A stretch of DNA of 64,000 bases from Actinoplanes sp. SE50/110 (GTDB lineage Bacteria; Actinomycetota; Actinomycetes; Mycobacteriales; Micromonosporaceae). How positions within the stretch are numbered: position 1 is the stretch's first letter; each line of letters opens with the position of its first letter. The position numbers and the translations under genes were made by a program. The stretch lies in assembly GCF_900119315.1 (NCBI RefSeq), contig NZ_LT827010.1, positions 7,124,001 to 7,188,000 of the forward strand, in the 5' to 3' direction. The notes below the pieces were generated by a model. The model did not search any database. It saw only the letters and a program-made list of their open reading frames with translations, and was not told the origin of the DNA. Positions 17,350 to 25,208 of this stretch are shown here, piece after piece.

Positions 17350-17921
17350 GATGCGACCCTCGGCAGCGCGGCCGCGACGACCATCACCGGGCGGGTGCCG
17401 GGCCGCGGATCGTCCTGGCCCGCCTGCCGGTAGCGCTCGATCACCGCCTCGATCTCGCGCATCATCGCCTCGGTGCGGGCGGCGTCCAGGTGCACCGTGT
17501 AGTCGGAGATCCCGGCGGCGTTCTGCCAGCTCTCCGGCTCGCCGGGCAGGGCGCGCCGCCAGTTCTCCGCGGCCTGGGCGAAGTGGCTGACCTGATACGT
17601 CTCGAGCCACTCGGCGGCCGCGGTGGCCTCCGGATCGTCCTCGTAGTAGCTGCGCCGGAAGTGGGACGTGTCGTGCGCCGCACGCCACCAGCGTTGCCGG
17701 CCGGAGCCCGGCCGCGCCTCCTCGATCACCAGGCCGACCTCGGCGAGCTGCCGCAGGTGGTAGCTGGTGGCGCCGGTGTTGGTGTCCAGGTCGGCGGCGA
17801 GGCGGGTGGCCGTCGCCGGACCGGCCTGGCGCAGCCGTCCGAGCAGTCGCAGACGCAGCGGCTGGGCCAACGCGCGGATCTGCGGGCCGGTGAGCCGCAC
17901 TTCGATGAGCTTGTCCGCCAT
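17346..17921 (-). CDS. ArsR-family winged-helix regulator
   Basis: 191 residues with an N-terminal winged helix (RALAQPLRLRLLGRL, then TATRLAADLDTNTGATSYHLRQLAEVGLV) typical of ArsR/HTH_20 repressors. A C-terminal region of about 100 residues (DTSHFRRSYYEDD and beyond) is of unknown function. No metal-binding Cys motif is visible. I use the ATG at 17921; a GTG at 17930 is also in frame. It overlaps the MFS gene by four bases, so it probably controls its own operon. A promoter at the expected distance would make the mRNA leaderless. Confidence 0.87.
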   Translation of the reverse strand: MADKLIEVRLTGPQIRALAQPLRLRLLGRLRQAGPATATRLAADLDTNTGATSYHLRQLAEVGLVIEEARPGSGRQRWWRAAHDTSHFRRSYYEDDPEATAAAEWLETYQVSHFAQAAENWRRALPGEPESWQNAAGISDYTVHLDAARTEAMMREIEAVIERYRQAGQDDPRPGTRPVMVVAAALPRVAS

Positions 17922-17925
17922 ACCA

Positions 17926-17956
17926 TGCACAATATCTGTGCAACGAACTTATGCAA
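17926..17956 (-). promoter_or_regulatory. Leaderless promoter with overlapping palindromic operator
   Basis: On the minus strand TTGCAT (17951-17956), a 16-base spacer and TATTGT (17929-17934) sit 7 bases before the ATG at 17921. A perfect inverted repeat TGCACA-N5-TGTGCA (17926-17942) overlaps the -10 element, the expected place for repression by the ArsR-type protein it precedes. Confidence 0.55.
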
Positions 17957-18094
17957 AGCCGCTTGGGTACGTCGTCAGCAGCGGTCGAGGAAAGCAGACC
18001 GGGAGTCACCAGCCCGTGGCACACCCCACGCAGCTCGTCGGGGGCCCCGGCGGCGCGTTGATCACCCGTACGGCGTCAATCGTGGTGTGACCTG

Positions 18095-18583
18095 TCAATC
18101 CGCCAGCTTGAACAGCAGGACGGTCTCCCACTTGTGCATGTCGGGCTGCTCGGCCGGGTTGGTCATCAGCATCTCCAGCCGCGCGGCCCAGCGCTCACCG
18201 GTCGGCGTCGGGGTCATGTCCCAGGTCAGGCCCCTGCGCTGGGCCCAGTCGAGCAGCCGCGCGGTGACCGCCATCAATTGGTCCGGATGGCCGACGTGGC
18301 TGACCGTCGCATAGCGCCCGGCGGGCAGCGTGTCGATGAAATCCGGCGGCTCCACGGTGACCGGACCGGTGACCGGAATGCCCGCCTCGACCACCATCTC
18401 GGCGGCCATGTCGATCACCCGGTAACGGAAGAACGGGGCGCCGCTGACCCGGACGCCGCGCCGCCCCAGGCCGGCGAACATGGTGGGCAGATGGTCGGCG
18501 ACCCGCGCGAACTCGGTCATGGTGATCGACTCACGACGGCCGACATAGGGCTGCTCGGCGCACTGGACGATGGTCGGCTCCAC
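18095..18583 (-). CDS. GyrI-like effector-binding domain protein
   Basis: 162 residues resembling the stand-alone GyrI/AraC effector-binding fold, known for small-molecule binding in SRPBCC-like regulators. Visible features are EPTIVQCAEQPYVGRRESITM, GAPFFRYRVIDM, and TLPAGRYATVSHVGHPDQL, a typical core of the family. The start is set at GTG 18583 because any start further upstream would lie inside the aspS terminator stem. It is a single gene without obvious partners. Role unknown. Confidence 0.8.
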   Translation of the reverse strand: MEPTIVQCAEQPYVGRRESITMTEFARVADHLPTMFAGLGRRGVRVSGAPFFRYRVIDMAAEMVVEAGIPVTGPVTVEPPDFIDTLPAGRYATVSHVGHPDQLMAVTARLLDWAQRRGLTWDMTPTPTGERWAARLEMLMTNPAEQPDMHKWETVLLFKLAD

Positions 18584-18607
18584 GCCGACCAGTCTCACAA
18601 AACAGCG

Positions 18608-18648
18608 GCGGCCCCGCATCCTCTGAGCTTCGTCGGATGCGGGGCCGC
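18608..18648 (-). terminator. Rho-independent terminator after aspS
   Basis: A perfect 14-bp stem (18608-18621 with 18635-18648; GCGGCCCCGCATCC arm) with a 13-base loop starts 14 bases past the aspS stop. On the minus strand it is followed by TGTTTTGTG. Confidence 0.88.
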
Positions 18649-18661
18649 CTGCGTGCCGCGT

Positions 18662-20464
18662 CTAGTTGGAGCGCTCCACCGGGGCGGCCTGGCCGTCGGT
18701 GCCCGGCGTGCCCGCGGCCGCCTTCGGCTTGGCGTCGACGCCCGCCTCCAGCCGCTGCTGCGCGGTGATCGGGGTCGGCGCGCCGGTCAGCGGGTCGAAG
18801 CCGCCACGGCTCTTCGGGAACGAGATGACCTCGCGGATCGAGTCGAACCCGCCGAGCAGCATGCAGGTGCGGTCCCAGCCCAGGGCGATGCCGGCGTGCG
18901 GCGGCGGGCCGTACTTGAACGCCTCCAGCAGGAAGCCGAACTTGTCCTGCGCCTCCTCCGGGGTGATGCCGAGCAGGTCGAAGACCCGGCTCTGCACGTC
19001 GCCGCGGTGGATACGGACACTGCCGCCGCCGATCTCGTTGCCGTTCACGACGATGTCGTACGCGTACGCCAGCGCCTTGTCCGGGGCGGACTCGAAGTTG
19101 TCCAGCCACTCGTCGTTCGGCGAGGTGAAGGGGTGGTGGACCGCGGTCCAGCCGCCCTCGTCAGTCTTTTCGAACATCGGGGCGTCGACGACCCAGCAGA
19201 ACGCCCAGGCACTCTCGTCGATCAGCTTGGCCCGCTTGGCGATCTCGATCCGGGCCGCGCCGAGCAGCTCCTGCGCCTCGCGGCGCTCGGTGGCGGCGGC
19301 GAAGAAGACCGCGTCGCCCGGCTTCGCGCCGACCGCGTCGGCCAGCCCCGCCAGGTGCGCCTCGGACAGATTCTTCGCGACCGGGCCGCGCGGGGCGCCG
19401 GTCTCCGCGTCCAGCACCACGTAGGCCAGGCCACGGGCGCCGCGCGCCTTCGCCCAGTCCTGCCAGCCGTCCAGCTCCTTGCGGGTCTGCGAGGCGCCGC
19501 CCGGCATCACGACCGCGCCGACGTAGCCGCCCGCGTCGATCGCGCCGGCGAAGACCCGGAACTCGGTGCCACGCAGGTAGTCGGTGAGCTCGATGAGCTC
19601 CACGCCGTACCGCAGATCGGGTTTGTCGGAACCGTAGCGGTTCATCGCGTCGGTCCAGGTGATCCGCGGAATCGGCAGCTGCACCTGGTAGTCGGCGAGC
19701 TCGCTCCACAGCTTGGCGACGATCTCCTCGCCCAGCGCGATGATGTCGTCCTGGGTCACGAACGACATCTCGATGTCGAGCTGGGTGAACTCCGGCTGCC
19801 GGTCGGCGCGGAAGTCCTCGTCCCGGTAGCAGCGGGCGATCTGGTAGTAACGCTCCATCCCGGCCACCATCAGCAGCTGCTTGAACAGCTGCGGGGACTG
19901 CGGCAGCGCATACCAGGCACCGGGCTGCAGACGGACCGGAACCAGGAAGTCGCGGGCGCCCTCCGGCGTCGACCGGGTCAGGGTCGGCGTCTCGATCTCG
20001 TTGAAGTCGTGCGCGTGCAGCACCTCACGGGCGATCTGGTTCGCCCGGCTGCGCAGGCGCAGCGCCTTCGCCGGGCCGGAACGCCGCAGGTCGAGATAGC
20101 GATACTTGAGCCGGATGTCGTCCGAGGCGGTGACCGCGTCATCGATCGGCAGCGGCAGCGGGGCCGCCTCGGAGAGCACGGTCAGCTCGCTGGCGACCAC
20201 CTCGATGGCGCCGGTGGCCAGATCCGGGTTCTCGTTGCCGGCCGGGCGGGCGTTGACCTCACCCACGACCTTCACACAGAACTCGTTGCGCAGTGCGTGC
20301 GCGTCCTCCTCCCGGAAGACCACCTGCACCACACCGGAGGCATCCCGCAGGTCGACGAAGATGACACCGCCGTGGTCCCGCCGGCGGGCCACCCAACCGG
20401 CAAGCGTCACCGTCGTGCCGGCGTCAGTGGCACGCAGACTGCCGGCGTCATGGGTCCTGATCAC
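18662..20464 (-). CDS. aspS: Aspartyl-tRNA synthetase
   Basis: Class IIb synthetase, 600 residues, bacterial type with the GAD insertion. The N-terminal OB anticodon-binding domain begins VTLAGWVARRRDHGGVIFVDLRD; motif 2 reads FRDEDFRADRQPEFTQLDIEMSF-like; motif 3 is GIALGWDRTCMLLGG. The start is GTG at 20464, preceded by GAGGAGACATTTCC. The C-terminus carries a short Ala/Pro/Gly-rich tail. A strong terminator follows. Discriminating versus non-discriminating activity cannot be told from the sequence alone. Confidence 0.97.
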   Translation of the reverse strand: MIRTHDAGSLRATDAGTTVTLAGWVARRRDHGGVIFVDLRDASGVVQVVFREEDAHALRNEFCVKVVGEVNARPAGNENPDLATGAIEVVASELTVLSEAAPLPLPIDDAVTASDDIRLKYRYLDLRRSGPAKALRLRSRANQIAREVLHAHDFNEIETPTLTRSTPEGARDFLVPVRLQPGAWYALPQSPQLFKQLLMVAGMERYYQIARCYRDEDFRADRQPEFTQLDIEMSFVTQDDIIALGEEIVAKLWSELADYQVQLPIPRITWTDAMNRYGSDKPDLRYGVELIELTDYLRGTEFRVFAGAIDAGGYVGAVVMPGGASQTRKELDGWQDWAKARGARGLAYVVLDAETGAPRGPVAKNLSEAHLAGLADAVGAKPGDAVFFAAATERREAQELLGAARIEIAKRAKLIDESAWAFCWVVDAPMFEKTDEGGWTAVHHPFTSPNDEWLDNFESAPDKALAYAYDIVVNGNEIGGGSVRIHRGDVQSRVFDLLGITPEEAQDKFGFLLEAFKYGPPPHAGIALGWDRTCMLLGGFDSIREVISFPKSRGGFDPLTGAPTPITAQQRLEAGVDAKPKAAAGTPGTDGQAAPVERSN

Positions 20465-20542
20465 GGAAATGTCTCCTCACCGAGTTTCGCGGGGCGCACC
20501 CGACATTCTGTCAGTCCTCCCGCTCTCCCCCCGCCTCACCCC

Positions 20543-22165
20543 TCAAGCAGGCGCCAGCCAGGACGTCGCCCGCAGGCTCAGATTCCCGGTCACCCCCACC
20601 CCGGCGATCTCCACCAGCACGAGCTTCGCCGGCTGGGCCGCCGTCAGCACGCAGAGGGCCGTGCCCACCCTGACGTTCACCGCGGCCCCCGGCTCCAGCG
20701 GCCCGTTCCGGATGGCCCGCAGACAGCCGTCATCGTCGAGATCCGTTCGGGCGACACTGCTGCCGGCGGTCGCGCCCGCCCCCAGACTCAGCCGGGCCGG
20801 GCCGTTTCCGCACCTGCTGTCATACCGCAGATCCCCGATCTGCGCCCCGACCCCGGCGCGAGGTTCGTCCAGGTCGAGGTAGACCACCGCGGCGCAGCCG
20901 ATGCGCACGTCCAGAGCCTCTTTGGCGTACGTCACGGGCCGGTCCGCCGCGCCCGACCCGGCCGCCGTGCCGGGGTCGGTCGCCGCGCCGGGGCCGGTCG
21001 CCGCGCCGGGGCCGGTCGCGGGCGCCCCGAAGCCGCGATAGGCGAGGAAGCCGAGGGTGCCGGTGCCGGCCAACGCCAACAGGCTGACCACCAGGGCTAC
21101 GACGGCGATCCCGCGGCCGCCCTTCCGGCCACCCGGTCGCGGGTGAGCGGGGGCCGGGCCGGGCTGCGCTTGCCCGCCGCCGCTGGCCGCGGTCACGACC
21201 GGCCCGGATTCCCCGCCGCCGGCAGTTCCTGCTTCCTGTTCCCTGCCGCTGACGGTCCCGGCCTGCTCCCCGCCGCTGACGGGTCCTGGTTGCGGCTTCG
21301 TGTGGTCGACGAGTCCTGCATGCTGCTCCCTGCCGCTGACGGTTCCTGGTTGCGGTGTCGCGTCGCCGGACGACCCCTGTTGCGGCACCGCGCCACCGGC
21401 GGTTCCGGGCTGCGGCTGACCACCGCCGACGGCTCTTGATCGCGGGTTTCCGGTGCCGCCGGTCCTTGACCGCGGCTCGTCGGCGGCCGGCTGATCGGAG
21501 CCGGAACGCTGCTCAGGTAGCCGGCCGGGTACAGGCTGAGCAGGACGCTCCGGCAAGGCGGCGGGCCTGATCCGCCCTTCGCCGCCATCGGTGACCCGCG
21601 CTGCGGTCTCGGATCCCGCTGCCGGCACCCGTACATGCCGGATACCCACCGGCTCGGGGACAAGCCGTTCCCCGGCCTCCCCTACGTCCAAGGGGTGAGC
21701 TCCCCCCGCGAACGCACCGCTGTCCGGCGTCCGCGAGGCGCCGCGCCCCGCAGGACGTGCATCGACCTGGGTCACCTCACCCGTCAACCCGGACGGCGCC
21801 CCGGGCACAGTGGCGCGCGCTGAAACCACCCGCACGTCACCGGCAAGCCAACCCCCTGGCCGGATCGCCGCCTCCCCGCCTCTGGCCGGAGCCGCCGCGT
21901 CCCGGCCCCTTACCGGCTCCGCCGCTGCCGGGCCCCTTACCGGCACCGCCGCTGCCGGGCTCCTTACCGGCACCGCCGCTGCCCTGCTCTTTGCCGGACC
22001 CGCCACTTCCCCATCCGGCTCAGAACCAGCCGGACCAGGCCTTCTCTCGGCGGCGCCCGGAAGTCGCCCGGCCCCCTCACCATCACCATCAGAGGAAGCG
22101 ACCCACCGGCCGCGATCATCACGACCGGTATGACCGGCATGACTGGCTGCACGAAAGACAGGCAT
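20543..22165 (-). CDS. Disordered single-pass membrane protein with Cys-containing external domain
   Basis: 540 residues. An N-terminal region of about 360 residues is Ala/Pro/Gly/Gln-rich with imperfect repeats (PVRGPAAAEPVRG; GTVSGREQ; QPGTVSG). A transmembrane helix follows (GIAVVALVVSLLALAGTGTLGFLAY), then an external domain of about 150 residues with four cysteines (RIGCAAVVYLDLDEPR, SRCGNGPA, DDGCLRAI, TALCVLTAAQ). Start ATG 22165 has GGAG six bases upstream. The layout mirrors the giant protein at 8.1-13.9 kb: disordered cytoplasmic tail, one helix, small Cys-rich exodomain. Function unknown. Confidence 0.75.
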   Translation of the reverse strand: MPVFRAASHAGHTGRDDRGRWVASSDGDGEGAGRLPGAAERRPGPAGSEPDGEVAGPAKSRAAAVPVRSPAAAVPVRGPAAAEPVRGRDAAAPARGGEAAIRPGGWLAGDVRVVSARATVPGAPSGLTGEVTQVDARPAGRGASRTPDSGAFAGGAHPLDVGEAGERLVPEPVGIRHVRVPAAGSETAARVTDGGEGRIRPAALPERPAQPVPGRLPEQRSGSDQPAADEPRSRTGGTGNPRSRAVGGGQPQPGTAGGAVPQQGSSGDATPQPGTVSGREQHAGLVDHTKPQPGPVSGGEQAGTVSGREQEAGTAGGGESGPVVTAASGGGQAQPGPAPAHPRPGGRKGGRGIAVVALVVSLLALAGTGTLGFLAYRGFGAPATGPGAATGPGAATDPGTAAGSGAADRPVTYAKEALDVRIGCAAVVYLDLDEPRAGVGAQIGDLRYDSRCGNGPARLSLGAGATAGSSVARTDLDDDGCLRAIRNGPLEPGAAVNVRVGTALCVLTAAQPAKLVLVEIAGVGVTGNLSLRATSWLAPA

Positions 22166-22342
22166 AAAGGTCTCCAGCGGCGGAGTGGCAAAAACCTCCC
22201 AAAACGCTAAAGACTCATGATCGCCCAGCAACATCCCCCAGCAAGGCGACCACCCCGCGGCTGACCGCCGCGGGCTGCCCTCCTGTCTCTCATTCCGGTC
22301 TCACCTCCGCGCCCTGCCTCCCCGACCTCACCCGGACGCGCC

Positions 22343-23242
22343 TCACTTCCCCGGCCGGTACCAGCCGTCCTGCAGCACGGGCACCGCAGTCGCCTGATCG
22401 ACTTCAGCAGCCACCGCGACGTCCTCAGCAAACCCGGCGGCCGCCAGTTCCCGCCCCGACGCGCACGCCTGCAGCGCTTCCCCGATCCGGTCCGCCACCG
22501 CTCGATATGCCGCCACCGCCGCGCTGGCCTCCGGCGACAGCCCATCCATCCCGTCCAGGAACGCCCCAGCTCCCCAGAGGTCCTCCACCGCCGGCCGGAG
22601 CGAACCGTCCACCCACCGCTCCCCCGCCGCCACCACCGCAACGGCCCGCCCTTCGGCCCGCCGCCGCACCCACTCCCGCGCAGCCGCCGCGTTCCGCAGC
22701 CCGACCCCCACAACGGTCACCCCGCCGCTGCCCCGCACGACCTCCGGATGCGCCCCCACCGACTCCAAGCCTGTCCGCATCGGCTGCGAGTTCGCCCCCA
22801 CCGGCTCCAAGCCTGTGCGCATCGGCTGCGAATTCGCCCCCACCAACCCGGAGCTCGCCAGGTCGGGATCTTGAAGCCGCGCGAGCCGCGCCGAGATCGC
22901 CGACCCATTGGGTGAGGGCAACACCAGCCGCTCGATCCGCCGCCGCGACGCCACCCGCCGCATCACCGCCGGCGACAGACTCACCTCGTCCGGACCGGCC
23001 ACGGACCGCCCAACCGCCAGCTCGGCCCGATGCCGCCTCGCCACCGCCGCCGCCGTGCCGTCCCGCCACGGATACGGCATCACCGCGATCCCGTTCTCCA
23101 CCGCCACACTGAGGGCCGTCGTGAACGACAGAACATCCACCACCGCCACCACCGCCACCCCCGGCGTCACGGCCTCCGCCCCCGACAGCCCCCACTCGAA
23201 CCGCCCCCGATAGGCACCCTGCCCGAACACCCGCCCCGTCAC
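22343..23242 (-). CDS. 2-phosphosulfolactate phosphatase (ComB)-like protein
   Basis: 299 residues matching the ComB fold family, which in methanogens dephosphorylates 2-phosphosulfolactate for coenzyme M. Visible signatures are VDVLSFTTALSVAVENG, LSPNGS-type LVLPSPNGSAISA, GVGLRNAAAAREW and a C-terminal acidic cluster (VAAGERWVDGSLRPAVEDLWGAGAFL). The start is GTG 23242. Actinomycetes do not make coenzyme M, so the real substrate is unknown. Between the two conserved halves there is an in-frame 14-residue tandem duplication (GANSQPMRTGLEPV). Confidence 0.82.
   Translation of the reverse strand: MTGRVFGQGAYRGRFEWGLSGAEAVTPGVAVVAVVDVLSFTTALSVAVENGIAVMPYPWRDGTAAAVARRHRAELAVGRSVAGPDEVSLSPAVMRRVASRRRIERLVLPSPNGSAISARLARLQDPDLASSGLVGANSQPMRTGLEPVGANSQPMRTGLESVGAHPEVVRGSGGVTVVGVGLRNAAAAREWVRRRAEGRAVAVVAAGERWVDGSLRPAVEDLWGAGAFLDGMDGLSPEASAAVAAYRAVADRIGEALQACASGRELAAAGFAEDVAVAAEVDQATAVPVLQDGWYRPGK
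22751..22844 (-). repeat. 42-bp in-frame tandem duplication inside the ComB-like gene
   Basis: Two 42-base units (22751-22792, 22793-22834) plus the first 10 bases of a third encode GANSQPMRTGLEPV/S twice. Copies differ at only a few positions. Confidence 0.92.
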
Positions 23243-23304
23243 TTCCCACCCCCACTCGGCACCCGCTCCTGATCCGTGCCCTGCCGGCAAGAATCGCGGA
23301 CACG

Positions 23305-23646
23305 TCACCGAAACTCGTGCACGACCTCGATCGTCCCGACAATGTGGTCGTTGAATTCCGCAAGCTCCTCCGCCGGCACCCAGAGCTCCAGAATCGTGTT
23401 CCCCCCGGCCTGCCGCACCGGATACCGCGCCGCGAACGCCGCATCGATCTCGAACCTGGTCACGAACCCCACCCCGGAAGCCGCCACATTCCAGTCCCGA
23501 GCGATCTTCACCGCGTAGTCCTCGTTCAGCACCGGATAGAAGATCGGCTGATCCGGCAGCCGCGCCGGCCACCGCTTCCGTCCCGACGCCCGCACCAGCT
23601 CCCATTCCTCCGGCCCCGTCGGCCGCCACAACGTCATCGTCTCCAT
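23305..23646 (-). CDS. Conserved protein of the family often labelled ADP-ribosylation/crystallin J1
   Basis: About 113 residues: TLWRPTGPEEWELVRASG at the start, LPDQPIFYPVLNEDYAVKIARDWNV in the middle and ELAEFNDHIVGTIEVVHEF at the end. This matches a small actinobacterial family usually annotated as ADP-ribosylation/crystallin J1, a name carried over without demonstrated activity. No catalytic ADP-ribosylglycohydrolase motif is visible. Start taken at ATG 23646; a second ATG nine bases later is equally possible. Stand-alone gene. Confidence 0.75.
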   Translation of the reverse strand: METMTLWRPTGPEEWELVRASGRKRWPARLPDQPIFYPVLNEDYAVKIARDWNVAASGVGFVTRFEIDAAFAARYPVRQAGGNTILELWVPAEELAEFNDHIVGTIEVVHEFR

Positions 23647-23788
23647 CACGCCGCCCAGAGTTCCAAGGTCAACATCTTCCGTCACCCGCTTTTCGCACCC
23701 CGGGACCGCGATCCCGGGACCGTGGCCTCCCCGCCGCACCACAAACGACCACCTGGTCGCGGCGACGGAATTTCCCTGAAGGGCGCTC

Positions 23789-24520
23789 TCAGCGGGCTCG
23801 CACCTCGGCAAGCCGCCTGACCGCATAGTCGTCCTCCCAGCACACGGCGGCCTCCCACGCCGCCGAAGCCTGTGCGGCCACGTCGTACAGGCCATCGTCC
23901 AGACCGGCAGCGTTGTCCGGCAGCACCAGGTCGAGCTCCGGAACGTCGACCCGTGACTCGTCCCAGTCGATCAGCGCGACGCGTTCCCCGGTCATGCGAA
24001 CGTTGCCCGGATTGAGATCGCCGTGCACGACACAGGTCGGACGTCCGACGAGCCGCGCCCAAGCCGCCCGGCACCGCGCAACCCCTTCCGGTGGCATCGC
24101 CCGCAGGTCGATCCTCGTCCCGGTTTCAGCGTGCAGGAGATCGCCGGACGATCGCCACCCCGGACGCTGCGGCCAGTCCCGCGTCAACCGATGCAGCTTG
24201 TGGAGCGTTTCGGCCACGCGACGCCAGTCGTCCCGGGTCTCGGGCGGCCCGCCCTCCACATGCGTCATCACTACCAGGCCGGCGGCGAACAGCCGCCCGT
24301 CCACGGTGGGAATCGGCACCGGCACGGTCAGTCCCGCACGGTGGAGATGGCCGAGCAACCCGGTTTCCCAGGCGAGATCGGCGTCGCTCCTGACTCCGAG
24401 CCGACCGACCGCGACACGACCACCGACCCGCACAGTCCACACGTCGTTGGCCACTCCCTCGGCAAGCGGTTCGAGACGAGCGACATCATCACCCCACTGC
24501 CACAGCCCCTCCCACCCCAT
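23789..24520 (-). CDS. Aminoglycoside phosphotransferase (APH)-fold kinase
   Basis: 243 residues with the APH/choline-kinase fold. The Brenner motif is VVHGDLNPGNVRM and the metal-binding motif ALIDWDES; VVMTHVEGGPPE is the hinge region. Start chosen at ATG 24520; a further in-frame start at 24541 adds seven residues. Substrate cannot be inferred: this fold includes antibiotic, choline and homoserine kinases. It is divergent from the TPR gene with about 115 bases between them. Confidence 0.85.
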   Translation of the reverse strand: MGWEGLWQWGDDVARLEPLAEGVANDVWTVRVGGRVAVGRLGVRSDADLAWETGLLGHLHRAGLTVPVPIPTVDGRLFAAGLVVMTHVEGGPPETRDDWRRVAETLHKLHRLTRDWPQRPGWRSSGDLLHAETGTRIDLRAMPPEGVARCRAAWARLVGRPTCVVHGDLNPGNVRMTGERVALIDWDESRVDVPELDLVLPDNAAGLDDGLYDVAAQASAAWEAAVCWEDDYAVRRLAEVRAR

Positions 24521-24635
24521 TGACCGGACTTTACGGCCCACTCCGCACTACTTTCCCCACCCGAACAGGCTGCGGACGACCGAAGCATCACCCCCGCTCG
24601 CAGCGCCACAGATCAAACCGTGCGATTCTCCCCGG

Positions 24636-25196
24636 ATGACGACACCGGAATGGGAAGCGCGGCTGGCCGCGGTCTGGGCATCGATCGACGAACGCGACGC
24701 CACCGACTTCCGTCAAGCGATCACCGACGTCACCGCCGAACTGCCGGACGGCGACCCCGACGGCACCTTCGAGCGTGCTGCCGCGTTCGACTCCACCGGC
24801 AGCTCCGACCTTGCGATACCCCTGTACGAGCGGGCCCTCGCCGCCGGTCTGACCGGCGAACGCCGCCGCCGCGCCGTCATCCAGATGGCCAGTTCCCTGC
24901 GCAACCTGGGCCGCTCGCCGGAAAGCGTCGCGCTGCTCACCGTCGAGCTTGCCGCCGGGTCGGATCATCTGGACGACGCGGTGAAGACCGTGCTCGCCCT
25001 GGCTTTGACCGATGTGGGCCGCGAGCGCGAAGCCGTCGCCATCGCGGTCGGTGCTCTCGCTCGCCACCTGCCTCGATACCAGCGCTCCATGGCCAATTAC
25101 GCCCGTCTGCTCGTCGAATCGGACATCGAGGAAGAACCAGAATCACCGATGAGGACCCTCTCGCCGTCACACCCTGATCCTTCCGCCGAGGTATGA
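24636..25196 (+). CDS. Tetratricopeptide repeat protein (TPR_5-like)
   Basis: 186 residues, mostly helical, with TPR-like units: SSDLAIPLYERALAAGLTGE, AVIQMASSLRNLGRSPESV, KTVLALALTDVGREREAVAIAVGALA. It matches the small cytoplasmic TPR_5 proteins common in actinomycetes. The start is ATG 24636; codon pattern and homology begin here although the open frame extends upstream to 23913 opposite the kinase. Role unknown; probably a protein-protein interaction module. Confidence 0.85.
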   Translation: MTTPEWEARLAAVWASIDERDATDFRQAITDVTAELPDGDPDGTFERAAAFDSTGSSDLAIPLYERALAAGLTGERRRRAVIQMASSLRNLGRSPESVALLTVELAAGSDHLDDAVKTVLALALTDVGREREAVAIAVGALARHLPRYQRSMANYARLLVESDIEEEPESPMRTLSPSHPDPSAEV

Positions 25197-25208
25197 CAAA
25201 AACCCGGC

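Noticed and set aside
16069..18024. Extended MFS frame of 651 residues
   Set aside because: The extra N-terminal 225 residues overlap the ArsR gene in another phase and have no transporter or regulator homology.
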